Positions 1 through 8,181 of a stretch of 64,000 nt of DNA are shown in pieces. Made by a program: the position numbers and the translations under genes. Position 1 is the first letter of the stretch; each line of letters starts with the position of its first letter. This DNA comes from Bog-473 sp963711065 (lineage in GTDB: Bacteria > Actinomycetota > Acidimicrobiia > Acidimicrobiales > RAAP-2). The stretch lies in assembly GCA_963711065.1 (NCBI GenBank), contig CAVQCO010000007.1, positions 310,001 through 374,000 of the forward strand, read 5' to 3'. The notes under the pieces were generated by a model, which worked only from the letters and a program-made list of their open reading frames with translations, was not told the DNA's origin and made no database searches.

Positions 1-1038
1 GTAGCCGAGCCCGCCATGGATCTGGACTGCCTCGGATGCGGCCCACACCGCCACTCGGCTGGCCTTGAGCTTCGCCATCGATGCCTCCTTGAGAAAGGGC
101 TGGCCAGTATCACGCAGGTAGGCGGCGCGGTACGTCAGCCAGCGTGCCGCTTCGAGCTCGGTCGCGATGTCGGCCAGCTTGAACTGCACGGCTTGGAACT
201 TCGAGATCGGCTGGCCGAATTGCACGCGCTGACGGGCATACGAGGTTGCCAGGTCGAGCACGGCCTGAGTCAGGCTGAGCGACAACGCCGCGATCGAGAT
301 GCGGCCGACTTCGAGTGTGCGGAGGAACTGGCTCAATCCAAGGCTGGGGTCACCGAGCAGGTGGTCGTCGGGGACCCAGACGTCTTCGAAGTAGAGCTGG
401 CGGGTGTCGAGGCCGCGCCATCCGATGCCCCGCATCTTCGGTCCCAACGTGTAGCCGGGGGTGCCCGTCTCGACGACGAACGTTGCGAACGTCGGACCGT
501 CACGTGCGTCAGCGTCGGTGCGCGCCAGCAGGGTGACGCCGAAGGACATGTCGGTGCCTGCGTTCGAGATGAACGTCTTTCCGCCGTTGATGAGCCAACC
601 ACCGTCCCGTCGCTCGGCCCGCGTGCGGATCGCGCGTGCGTCGGAACCGGCGTCCGGTTCGGTCAGACCGAAAGCGCCCAGCGCCGTCCCCTCCGCAAGG
701 GGGCGGAGCCAGCGTTCACGCTGCGCGTCGTTGCCGAACAGGCACAGGGGGAGCGAGCCGATGGTGGCGTGCGCCTGCCATGCCGCCGCCACGGACTGGT
801 CCGCGAGGCCGATCTGCTCCATGGCCGCGACGAATCCGGTGGTCGACATGCCGATTCCGCCCCACTGTTCCGGGACGAGGATGCCGAGCAGCCCGAGCCG
901 GCCCATCTCACGGAGGAGATCGGTCGGGCAGCGAGCCTCCTCCCAGGCCGTCGGCGCGCGTCCGGCGATCTCGTTCTGCGCGAAGTCGCGGCAGAGGTCG
1001 ACCAGATCCTGTTCCGCTTCGCTCAGGGAGAGATCCAC
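1..1038 (-). CDS. acyl-CoA dehydrogenase (3' end cut off by the window)
   Basis: FAD-dependent alpha,beta-dehydrogenation of an acyl-CoA thioester. The gene reads leftwards from a GTG at 1038, preceded by AGGA, and runs off the window edge after 346 codons, so about 35 C-terminal residues, including the segment that holds the catalytic Glu in most family members, are not visible. Seen: the flavin/substrate motif TEPDAGSDA (about residues 126-134), GRISIAAL (245-252), the RVQFGQPISKFQ helix (271-282) and the QIHGGLGY flavin-contact segment at the cut end. It lies 56 bases after the SDR gene on the same strand but has its own operator-like repeat just upstream (1051-1067). Family certain; acyl substrate unknown. 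Confidence 0.93.
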   Translation of the reverse strand, partial: MDLSLSEAEQDLVDLCRDFAQNEIAGRAPTAWEEARCPTDLLREMGRLGLLGILVPEQWGGIGMSTTGFVAAMEQIGLADQSVAAAWQAHATIGSLPLCLFGNDAQRERWLRPLAEGTALGAFGLTEPDAGSDARAIRTRAERRDGGWLINGGKTFISNAGTDMSFGVTLLARTDADARDGPTFATFVVETGTPGYTLGPKMRGIGWRGLDTRQLYFEDVWVPDDHLLGDPSLGLSQFLRTLEVGRISIAALSLSLTQAVLDLATSYARQRVQFGQPISKFQAVQFKLADIATELEAARWLTYRAAYLRDTGQPFLKEASMAKLKASRVAVWAASEAVQIHGGLGY

Positions 1039-1050
1039 GTGCCGATCCTA

Positions 1051-1067
1051 TTGGACCGATCGGTACA
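1051..1067 (-). promoter_or_regulatory. operator-like inverted repeat, copy 1
   Basis: Read on the minus strand it begins TGTACCGATCGGTCC, with a perfect 10-base palindrome (ACCGATCGGT, 1055-1064). It sits about 13 bases before the acyl-CoA dehydrogenase start, in the SDR-dehydrogenase gap. Two near-identical copies lie at 3421-3438 and 6304-6321. The size and symmetry fit a TetR-family operator; the regulator is inferred, not shown. Confidence 0.6.
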
Positions 1068-1094
1068 AATGCTGGAGCCCGGGGGTGGGCGTCG

Positions 1095-2045
1095 TCAGGT
1101 GTCGGGAGGCCCGGCCCGGTCCCGGGACAGGTGGGCCATGAAGGTGGCCGACCAGTCCATCAGGTCCGTCGGGACGAAGTAGCCGGTCTCGTCGTTGATC
1201 TTCTCCCACTGGTCGGCCACGTCCTCGATCGTCGGCTGCGGTGCCGGGTGGACGTACCCCTCGGTCGAGGCGATGAAGATGCGGGCGAACCGGCCGGCAC
1301 CTGCGACGTAGATCTCCCCGCTGACCGGGCAGGACTCGTGGGCGAGGAAGGCCGCCATCGGCGCGACCAGGTCCGGCGACATCGGCGTGCCGTCCGAACC
1401 GTCGCCCGCGGGGACCCCTCCGGAGGTGGGCTGGCCCGCCATCCGGGTGAACGCGGCGGGGGCGATGAGGTTCGCCTTGATGCCGCAGGCGGCGCCGGCG
1501 GTCGCGAGACTGCGGGTCAGTCCGATCACGGCACCCTTCGCCGTGGCATAGGAGAGATTGGTCGGCAGGCCGAAGATGCCGGTCGAGGTCGTCATGACGA
1601 TGCGGCCGTACCCCTGCTCGACGAAGAGCGGCCACGCGGCGCGGGTGGTGTTGAAGGACCCCATTGCGTGCACGGCGAGGTGGCTCTCGAGGTTCTCGGC
1701 GTCGGCGTCCGGCAGCCCGGCCCACTTGATGATGCCGGCGTTGTTCACGAGGATGTCCAGTCGTCCGAACCGATCCACTGCGCTGCGGACGAGCGCCTCC
1801 GCACCGGCCGTCGTGGCGACGTCGCTGCTGTCGGCCGCGGCGGCTCCCCCCGCGGCGACGATCTGCGCGGCGACGGCGGCTGCGACGCCAGCGTCCTCTC
1901 CGACACCCTCCTTGGAGCCCCCCAGGTCGTTCACGACGACGCTGGCACCCCGCTCGGCCAGCAGCATGGCATGCGAGCGGCCGATGCCGCGTCCGGCGCC
2001 CGTCACGACCGCGACCCGTCCCTCGAACCTGTGCGTGTTCACCAC
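1095..2045 (-). CDS. SDR family NAD(P)-dependent oxidoreductase (3-hydroxyacyl-CoA dehydrogenase-like)
   Basis: Classical short-chain dehydrogenase of 316 residues. The nucleotide-binding TGAGRGIG lies at residues 15-22, the NNAG motif at 101-104, and the catalytic triad is Ser154, Tyr166 and Lys170 (YATAK). The VVVNDLGGS segment after the second strand resembles the hydroxyacyl-CoA dehydrogenase domain of peroxisomal multifunctional enzyme 2, which would fit a beta-oxidation-like step beside the acyl-CoA dehydrogenase. The tail after about residue 250 is longer than in a minimal SDR. Two adjacent GTG codons (2045, 2042) follow a GAGG; the longer reading is given. Its start is 36 bases from the end of the amidohydrolase gene, so the two are probably co-transcribed. 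Substrate inferred. Confidence 0.9.
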   Translation of the reverse strand: MVNTHRFEGRVAVVTGAGRGIGRSHAMLLAERGASVVVNDLGGSKEGVGEDAGVAAAVAAQIVAAGGAAAADSSDVATTAGAEALVRSAVDRFGRLDILVNNAGIIKWAGLPDADAENLESHLAVHAMGSFNTTRAAWPLFVEQGYGRIVMTTSTGIFGLPTNLSYATAKGAVIGLTRSLATAGAACGIKANLIAPAAFTRMAGQPTSGGVPAGDGSDGTPMSPDLVAPMAAFLAHESCPVSGEIYVAGAGRFARIFIASTEGYVHPAPQPTIEDVADQWEKINDETGYFVPTDLMDWSATFMAHLSRDRAGPPDT

Positions 2046-2081
2046 ACCTCGTTCCGCTGCCGTTGACCCGCGGGAGCTGTC

Positions 2082-3341
2082 CTAGGTCCGCGGCGCCACA
2101 GCGGCCACCGGAGCGTCGAACCCGAGGAGCCCGCCGAGGGTTCCGCCTACCAAGGCAGCCCGCTCGTCATCCGGGATTCCGACGAACTGCTCGGCGATGA
2201 GCTGCTTGCTGCCACGGAACGTCCCTTCGGCATGCGGGTAGTCGTTGCCCCACACGATCGTGGACAGACCGGTGATGTGCCGGCACGCCACGGCGACGGG
2301 GTCGTCTTGGAAGGAGACGTGGAACTGGCGCCGGACATACTCGCTGGGCTTGAGCGGGTAGGGCCACTTCTCGTTGAGGCGGAACAATTGGGCCATCCCC
2401 GTCTGTTCGCTCGCGGGGCGCGTGTCGTCCCACACGCCGAGCCACCAGTCGGCGTCCTGTCCGATCCCCGTGATCCAGCACTTGTCCATGCTGCCGACCA
2501 ACGACGCGAGCCAATGGGCGTTGAACTCGATCAACGCAAAGTGCAGGTCCGGGTAGCGCTCGGCGACACCGCCGCCGATCAGTTCGCAAATGACCTGCTG
2601 GGGCACGATCGTGCTGTAGATCGCCTGGGTCACCATCCGCTTCGAGGCCGACTTCTCGGTCATCGGTCGGTTGACTTGTGCGGCGTTCTCCATGACCACC
2701 TTGAGCGTGGTGGATGCCGGGTCGTTGACCTTCACACCGCCGGTTTGCGTATGGATGAACACGTGGACACCGTTCGCTTGCGCCGCTGCCCAGACCGGAT
2801 CGAATTCCCTCGAGTAGTACGGTCTCGGCGGCACCGCCGGCAAGAGGATCGCCCGAAAACCACTGGCCGCGACCCGCTCGATCTCCGCCACGGCATCGTT
2901 GACCTCGGTGAGCGGAATGGGCGCCGTCGGAGCGATCCGGGAGAAGTAGGGCGTGAAGCGCTCGATGATGTAGTCGTTGTAGACACGGGCATGCGCCATG
3001 GACAGCTCGTGGTCGTCCGAGTAGAGGCCGAAGAGCGACAAGTTCGGGTGCATCACGCCGACGTCGACCCCGTCGGAGGCGAGGTCTTCGATGATCGTCT
3101 CGGGGTCTCCCTCGGGCATGCGCCCACCCGTCTGGCGGTACCGGGAGATGGTCCATCCCTCGAAGCCCGAGGTGTGGAGCCGACGGAACATCCGAGCGCC
3201 TCCCTCGACCCATGGCTCAATCTCGAAGTCGTCCTCCCAGACGGCACGGTCCCGGAGGTGAACGGGCAAGCGGGTGACGAAAAGGTCGGTGGGCTCGAGG
3301 ATGTGCCCGTCGGCGGAAACGACGAGTTGCTTCGCTGTCAT
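2082..3341 (-). CDS. amidohydrolase family protein (amidohydrolase 2 / ACMSD-like)
   Basis: Metal-dependent TIM-barrel hydrolase or decarboxylase of 419 residues. The N-terminal VVSADGHILEP (7-17) is the usual opening of the amidohydrolase-2 group, in which decarboxylases and C-C hydrolases of ring-derived acids occur. The C-terminal VWGNDYPHAEG carries the metal/catalytic Asp (about 367). The reading frame extends upstream to 3530, but ATG 3341 is preceded by AGGAAGG at good spacing and starts the conserved region, so it is chosen. It is divergent from the cyclase gene, and a shared promoter region with operator copy 2 lies between them. Placement suggests ring or side-chain processing; the actual reaction cannot be told. 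Confidence 0.9.
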   Translation of the reverse strand: MTAKQLVVSADGHILEPTDLFVTRLPVHLRDRAVWEDDFEIEPWVEGGARMFRRLHTSGFEGWTISRYRQTGGRMPEGDPETIIEDLASDGVDVGVMHPNLSLFGLYSDDHELSMAHARVYNDYIIERFTPYFSRIAPTAPIPLTEVNDAVAEIERVAASGFRAILLPAVPPRPYYSREFDPVWAAAQANGVHVFIHTQTGGVKVNDPASTTLKVVMENAAQVNRPMTEKSASKRMVTQAIYSTIVPQQVICELIGGGVAERYPDLHFALIEFNAHWLASLVGSMDKCWITGIGQDADWWLGVWDDTRPASEQTGMAQLFRLNEKWPYPLKPSEYVRRQFHVSFQDDPVAVACRHITGLSTIVWGNDYPHAEGTFRGSKQLIAEQFVGIPDDERAALVGGTLGGLLGFDAPVAAVAPRT

Positions 3342-3420
3342 GGTTGTGACCTTCCTGCGCTGGGGCGCAAGATCGCGGCGACCGGCCCGCGCGGACGCGA
3401 TACCCTGCGCGGAAAGTGTA

Positions 3421-3438
3421 GACCAACCGGTCGGTACA
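3421..3438. promoter_or_regulatory. operator-like inverted repeat, copy 2, in a divergent promoter
   Basis: On the minus strand it reads TGTACCGACCGGTTGGTC; the 14-base core ACCGACCGGTTGGT is palindromic except at one pair. It lies 80 bases from the amidohydrolase start (3341) and 53 from the cyclase start (3491), where one dimer could control both promoters. It shares 12 of 13 core bases with copy 1 and all 13 with copy 3. Confidence 0.65.
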
Positions 3439-3490
3439 GGCAACGCGAGCAACAGGTCGCGAGGGGCGGCGGCCAGAAGGGGAAGAGGTC

Positions 3491-4549
3491 GTGACGAAGC
3501 GGTGGAAGCAGCGCCCGCCGGGCTCGACATGGGGGGATTGGGGGGAGGACGACGAGCTCGGTCGCATCAACCTCCTCACTCCGGGGAAGGTGCTCGAAGC
3601 GGTGCGGGAGGTCGAGGCCGGCATCAGCTTTTGCCTGAGCCTGCCGCTCGACTACCCCGGCGGGACGGCGCTGAACCAGCGTCGGCACCCACCCGTGCTC
3701 GCGCCGACCGAGGACATGCGGGGGAATCCCGGGACCTTCTACAACGTCCACATGAGCCAGATGGAGCAGTTCGGAGACCCCCGTTACGTGGACGTGTGGG
3801 CGGACGATGTCGTGACGCTGTCGTTGCAGTACTCGACGCAGTGGGACTCACTCGCTCACGTCGGAGCGGAGTTCGATGCCGACGGCGACGGCATCGAAGA
3901 AGCGGTCTACTACAACGGTTTCCGGGCGGGCGACGACCTGGTGGGTCCACAGCCGGACGCCGAAGGGGATGGCGGCGCACACCGATGCTTCGCTCGCCAT
4001 CTCGGCCTGGAGCACATGGCCTTCACCGGCGTGCAGGGTCGCGGTGTCCTCGTCGACCTGGCTCACCATCTCGGTCACGATTGGCGTGCGGTCGATCTCC
4101 AGACTCTCGAGGAGATCCTGGTTGCCGACGAGGTCGTGGTCGAGCCCGGAGACATGCTCCTGCTCCATACCGGCTTCGCGACCCAGGTGCTCAACTGGAA
4201 CCGCGAGCCGGATCCCGTGAAGATCCACACGATGTGCACCTATCTCGACGCCCGGGACGAATCCTTGCTGGAATGGATCAGGGAGTCTCAGATATCTGCC
4301 TTGATCGCGGACAATTACGCGGTCGAGGGAATGGTTGGAAGGGATCGTGACGAAAGCCGTCATTCCTTCCTTCCGATCCACCATCTGTGTCTGTTCCGGC
4401 TGGGCGTACCCCTGGGTGAGATGTGGTACCTCCATGAGCTTGCCGCGTGGTTGCGCGACCACAAGCGGAGTCGGTTCCTGCTGACGGCACCGCCACTTCG
4501 TCTCCCCGGCGCGGTCGGGTCTCCGCTGACGCCGGTCGCGACCGTCTGA
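3491..4549 (+). CDS. cyclase family protein (metal-dependent hydrolase, kynurenine formamidase-like fold)
   Basis: 352-residue member of the cyclase/kynurenine-formamidase superfamily (Pfam Cyclase), which includes isatin hydrolases and other ring-opening or ester/amide-cleaving metalloenzymes. Seen: WDSLAHVG (usual metal-binding position, about 118-125), GRGVLVDLAHHLG, GDMLLLHTGF and a C-terminal PIHHLCLFRLGVPLGE that fits the last conserved block. The first His-x-Gly-Thr-His motif of the classic family is not present; WDSLAHVG takes its place, as in the longer subgroup of about 350 residues. Start GTG 3491 follows AAGAGG. Transcribed away from the amidohydrolase gene. Likely hydrolyses a cyclic intermediate such as a lactone from the monooxygenase; inference only. 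Confidence 0.85.
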   Translation: MTKRWKQRPPGSTWGDWGEDDELGRINLLTPGKVLEAVREVEAGISFCLSLPLDYPGGTALNQRRHPPVLAPTEDMRGNPGTFYNVHMSQMEQFGDPRYVDVWADDVVTLSLQYSTQWDSLAHVGAEFDADGDGIEEAVYYNGFRAGDDLVGPQPDAEGDGGAHRCFARHLGLEHMAFTGVQGRGVLVDLAHHLGHDWRAVDLQTLEEILVADEVVVEPGDMLLLHTGFATQVLNWNREPDPVKIHTMCTYLDARDESLLEWIRESQISALIADNYAVEGMVGRDRDESRHSFLPIHHLCLFRLGVPLGEMWYLHELAAWLRDHKRSRFLLTAPPLRLPGAVGSPLTPVATV

Positions 4550-4575
4550 GGGCGCGCGCGGGCCTTCGGAGCCGC

Positions 4576-6225
4576 TCAGGCGGGTTGCGACGAACGCGCA
4601 AGCTTGAACACCTTGTAATCGCTGTCGCGGACCTTGGCGATCTCCGTAAAGAGCTTCGGGCGTCCGGCCGAGTTCAGGAGGTACTTACGCGGCTTCCCGG
4701 GGATGTTCGTGCCGAAGTAGTAGCTGCTCTCGCCGAAGGATGGAGCCTTCGTTGCCCAGCGGTCGACCATGCTCGTCCATTTGTCCTCGGCCGCCGCGTC
4801 GACCTCGATCGTGTCGAAATGGCGGTCTCGCATGTAGATGAGCGTGTCGGTGATGAAGTCCACTTGGTCGCCGTTGTACCGTGGATTGTTGCCAGCAGCA
4901 GCATGCGGACCACCGGGAAAGAAGAAATTCGGGAAGCCGGTGCACTGAATTCCGAGAAACGTCCTCGGACCCTCGGCCCAGTAGTCCTCGAGGGCAAGTC
5001 CGCGCACGCCGCGAATCCCCATACGGGTGAGCGCGCCGGTACCGAAGTCGAAGCCGGTTGCCCAGACGACGATGTCGAATTCCCGAATTCGGTCCACAGT
5101 TTCGATCCCACGCGCCGTCATGCGCACAATCGGTGTCTGCTCGAGATCGACGAGCTCCACGTTCGCTTGGTTGAAGACCTCGTAGTAGCCGGTGACGAAG
5201 GGCGGTCGCTTCTCTCCGAAGCGGTGATCTTTGGGGATGAGCTTGCGGCCCGTCTCGGGATCCCTGACGATGGTGTGAATCTTCTCGGAGACAAACGCGC
5301 ACCATTCCTCGTTGGCCGCCTTGTCGAACATCAAATCGCTGTAGTTGCTCGTGAGCTTCGAGAAGCCGGGGCTGCTCCACATCTTCTCGAAGAATGCCCT
5401 CCGCTCCGCCGCCGAGTCGTCGAAGGTGGTGCGATCGCACGAAGGGTGGAGGAAACCACTTGGGGACGTCTGCAGTGTCGCGCACATCGTTTCGAAATCG
5501 GCCCTCAATCGAGCCTGCTCATCAGGGGTAATGGGCGCGTTGTTGAGCGGCGTACACCAGTTCGCCGTGCGCTGGTACACGGTGAGCGAGGCAACGTCTC
5601 CTGCGATGGCGGGGATGACCTGCACGCCGCTCGATCCGGTGCCGATGACGGCAACGTGTTTACCTTCGAAGTCGACGGGCGTCGTCGGCCATCTGCCGGT
5701 GTGGTACGACGCACCCCGATAGTCATCGCGGCCCGGAACGTCCGGGAAGAACGGCACCGAGAGCACACCGGTCGCCGCGACGAGGAACCGCGCCCGGTAC
5801 GTCGACCCGTCGCCCGTTCGGACTGCCCATGTCCCGGACGACTCTTCGTAGGCGGCGGAGGCGACCTGGGCGCCGAACCGCATATGGCGCCGGAGGTCGA
5901 ACCGGTCCACCACGTAGTTCAGGTAACGCTCGATCTCGGGTTGCTCCGCGAAATGCTCATGCCACGCCCATTCGTCGAAGAGCTCCTTCGAGAAGAGGTA
6001 GGCATAGGTGTAGCTCTCCGAGTCGAACCGTGCGCCCGGGTAGCGGTTCCAGTACCACGTGCCGCCCACGCCGTCTCCGGCTTCGAGCAGCCGCACCGAG
6101 AAACCGGCCTCGAGGGCGCGGTACAGCTGATAGATGCCCGTGATGCCCGCGCCGACGACCACCACGTCGACCTCCGCCGCAGGCGGGCGGGATGTGTGTT
6201 CGGGTGCCGATTCGGGAGATGTCAT
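4576..6225 (-). CDS. flavin-containing monooxygenase, Baeyer-Villiger type
   Basis: 549-residue class B flavoprotein that would use NADPH and O2 to insert oxygen into a ketone, giving an ester or lactone. Seen: FAD-binding GAGITG near the N-terminus, second Rossmann motif GTGSSG about 170 residues later, and between them the Baeyer-Villiger fingerprint YRGASYHTGRWP (family F-x-G-x3-H-x3-W-P, with Tyr in place of the first Phe). The WATGFDF segment near residue 390 is also typical. The frame runs to 6285, but ATG 6225 has GAAGG before it and begins the homologous part. It is convergent with the cyclase gene (26 bases between stops) and divergent from the Rieske gene across operator copy 3. The substrate is probably a cyclic or aryl ketone; not determinable here. 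Confidence 0.92.
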   Translation of the reverse strand: MTSPESAPEHTSRPPAAEVDVVVVGAGITGIYQLYRALEAGFSVRLLEAGDGVGGTWYWNRYPGARFDSESYTYAYLFSKELFDEWAWHEHFAEQPEIERYLNYVVDRFDLRRHMRFGAQVASAAYEESSGTWAVRTGDGSTYRARFLVAATGVLSVPFFPDVPGRDDYRGASYHTGRWPTTPVDFEGKHVAVIGTGSSGVQVIPAIAGDVASLTVYQRTANWCTPLNNAPITPDEQARLRADFETMCATLQTSPSGFLHPSCDRTTFDDSAAERRAFFEKMWSSPGFSKLTSNYSDLMFDKAANEEWCAFVSEKIHTIVRDPETGRKLIPKDHRFGEKRPPFVTGYYEVFNQANVELVDLEQTPIVRMTARGIETVDRIREFDIVVWATGFDFGTGALTRMGIRGVRGLALEDYWAEGPRTFLGIQCTGFPNFFFPGGPHAAAGNNPRYNGDQVDFITDTLIYMRDRHFDTIEVDAAAEDKWTSMVDRWATKAPSFGESSYYFGTNIPGKPRKYLLNSAGRPKLFTEIAKVRDSDYKVFKLARSSQPA

Positions 6226-6303
6226 GAGCCTTCGCGACGATGGGGCGAACGGGCGCCACCGTGTCCACGGGCATGCGCGCCACATGTCCCCGGAAGCACA
6301 GAT

Positions 6304-6321
6304 TGTACCGACCGGTTAGTA
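6304..6321. promoter_or_regulatory. operator-like inverted repeat, copy 3, in a divergent promoter
   Basis: TGTACCGACCGGTTAGTA on the plus strand, immediately followed by TATTT, a possible -10 box for the Rieske gene (start 6359). The monooxygenase gene starts 79 bases away on the other strand. Same core as copies 1 and 2, here AT-rich on one side only. Confidence 0.65.
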
Positions 6322-6358
6322 TATTTCCACACCGCACGCTGAGAGGGAAAGGGGCCCC

Positions 6359-7735
6359 ATGGCGGTCGCAGACCGGAGGTCGTCGGCACTCCCGGTGCCC
6401 TATGCGATCGAGTTCCCGGACAGGGCTCGCAAGGAGCGCTACTTCGACCCCGATTTCTACCAGATGGAGGCCGAGCTGCTCTGGCCGAGGGTGTGGCAGA
6501 TGGCGTGCAGGCTCGAGGAGATCCCGCAGCCACGCGATTTCGCCGAGTACGAGATCCTCGACCAGTCGATCGTCGTGGTGCGCACCGACGACGGGGGAGC
6601 AAGGGCATTCGAGAACGCATGCCGCCACCGCGGCGTCAGGGTCGTCCAGGGGCGGGGGACCTGTGACGGCGGGTTCATCTGCCCGTTCCACGGGTGGTGC
6701 TACGGCCCGGACGGCCAGAACACGTTTGTCCCACGCGCGCGGACGTTCGCCGAGCACAACATGCACTCGCCGGATCTCGACCTCCGGCCGGTACGGTGCG
6801 AGGTCTGGGGCGGTTGCGCATGGATCAACCTCGACGACGAGGCGCCTCCCTTGCGAGCATGCATCGAACCGTTTGCCAGCATCATGGATGCGTGGCTGGC
6901 GGAGTCGTGGCGCACCGAGTGGTGGTACGCATGCCGCCTCCCGGTGAATTGGAAGCTCGCCGAAGAGGCCTTCATGGAGCAGTACCACGTGGTGGAGGCC
7001 CATCCCCAGCTCGTGATCACCGGACGCGATCCCTCGCGCCAGGGTGGGGACATCGATCCGCGTGCCCTCGTCGATGCCGAGATCCACTATCTGCGCACGA
7101 TGAGTGAGGGTATGGCCGGGATGGTCCACGCCAACGACGTCCGCATCGCCGAGGGTCTGCGGGACATGGAGTTGCCGAGCGACCCCATGGCCGCGATGTC
7201 GGACTGGCACCGAGCGCTCAACGATGCAGTCGTGCGTTGGCACCGGGAAGCGGGCTCCGAGATCCCCGATCTCAACGATCTCGACGCCCGAGGTCTCAAC
7301 GAGCCGATGGCCTACTGCTTCCCCCACCACTTCGTGCTGCCCATGTACAGCAGCGCCTCCTCGTACCGGTTCCGCCCCCTGGGGCCGGAGGAGACCATGA
7401 TGGAGATCTGGTCGCTCACACGGGTGCCGCCGGGCTCCGAGCCCCACAAGCCGACGCCGCCCGAGCTCTGGGAGCATGACGATCCCCGATGGCCGCCGAT
7501 CCCCGCTCAGGACTTCTCGAACCTGCCCAGGCAACAGAGGGGCCTGCACTCGAAGGGTTTCGAGTACATGCGACTTTCCGAAGGTGTCGAAGGGGGCATC
7601 TCGAATTTCGAGCGGACCGTCGACGGCTTCCTGGCCGGCCTGCCGTACGAGAAGCTGGTGCCTGCGCTGCACTCCGTCAACGTGAACCCCCTCGAGCGCC
7701 CCGTCGTCGACCTCGGTTTCTCGGGCAACGATTGA
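6359..7735 (+). CDS. Rieske non-heme iron oxygenase, alpha subunit
   Basis: 458-residue ring-hydroxylating or O-demethylating oxygenase subunit. The Rieske [2Fe-2S] ligands are C88-x-H90 (CRHRG) and C108-x2-H111 (CPFHGW). The catalytic domain has NWKLAEEAFMEQYHVVEAHP with mononuclear-iron His210 and His215. It belongs to the SRPBCC-type alpha-subunit group. Start ATG 6359 follows GAGAGGGAAAGGGG. No reductase is adjacent; the ferredoxin-like genes at 22 kb belong to another operon, so the electron donor must be encoded elsewhere. The NTF2-like gene 40 bases downstream may be its small subunit or a partner. Probably activates the ring or a methoxy/methyl group in the local pathway. Confidence 0.93.
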   Translation: MAVADRRSSALPVPYAIEFPDRARKERYFDPDFYQMEAELLWPRVWQMACRLEEIPQPRDFAEYEILDQSIVVVRTDDGGARAFENACRHRGVRVVQGRGTCDGGFICPFHGWCYGPDGQNTFVPRARTFAEHNMHSPDLDLRPVRCEVWGGCAWINLDDEAPPLRACIEPFASIMDAWLAESWRTEWWYACRLPVNWKLAEEAFMEQYHVVEAHPQLVITGRDPSRQGGDIDPRALVDAEIHYLRTMSEGMAGMVHANDVRIAEGLRDMELPSDPMAAMSDWHRALNDAVVRWHREAGSEIPDLNDLDARGLNEPMAYCFPHHFVLPMYSSASSYRFRPLGPEETMMEIWSLTRVPPGSEPHKPTPPELWEHDDPRWPPIPAQDFSNLPRQQRGLHSKGFEYMRLSEGVEGGISNFERTVDGFLAGLPYEKLVPALHSVNVNPLERPVVDLGFSGND

Positions 7736-7775
7736 TCCAGGGCGACCCAGCGGATCGTCCGGGGAGGCTGGCCAC

Positions 7776-8177
7776 ATGAAGACGGAGACCACGTTCGCAG
7801 AGGTCGCGGAGGGCGTGCGCGCGACGATTGCCACGTATGCGCACGCCCTTGACGACGGTCGGACCGAAGACGTGGTCGCCACTTTCTGCCCGGAGGGAAC
7901 CTGCGACATCCCGGGCATGGGCGCGCTCACCGGGCACGATGCCCTTCGGGAGGCCTACGCGAGGTGGCAACCGAGACAGCCCCAACGCCACCTCGTCGTC
8001 AACACCGTGGTGGCCGACTGGAGCGAGCACGAGGCGGAAGCGATCAGCGATGTGGTCTTCGTGTTGTTGGAGGACTCGGGTTGGGCCGTGAAGCTCGTCG
8101 GTCGGTACCACGACATCCTCCACCAACAGGACGGCACGTGGCGCTTCCACAATCGAACCGCCACCTTCGTGACGTGA
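7776..8177 (+). CDS. nuclear transport factor 2 family (SnoaL-like) protein
   Basis: 133-residue cone-fold protein of the NTF2/SnoaL superfamily, which contains small subunits of ring-hydroxylating oxygenases as well as hydratases, isomerases and cyclases. Typical features are the N-terminal helix with YAHALDDGRTEDVVATFCPEGT, the FxxDG-like turn, and a C-terminal strand ending GRYHDILHQQDGTWRFHNR. It follows the Rieske gene by 40 bases and is likely co-transcribed. Whether it is a structural beta subunit or a separate enzyme cannot be decided. Confidence 0.85.
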   Translation: MKTETTFAEVAEGVRATIATYAHALDDGRTEDVVATFCPEGTCDIPGMGALTGHDALREAYARWQPRQPQRHLVVNTVVADWSEHEAEAISDVVFVLLEDSGWAVKLVGRYHDILHQQDGTWRFHNRTATFVT

Positions 8178-8181
8178 GGGT

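Noticed and set aside
16..1182. 388-residue plus-strand reading frame opposite the acyl-CoA dehydrogenase
   Set aside because: Antisense shadow in GC-rich DNA; the minus strand carries all acyl-CoA dehydrogenase motifs.
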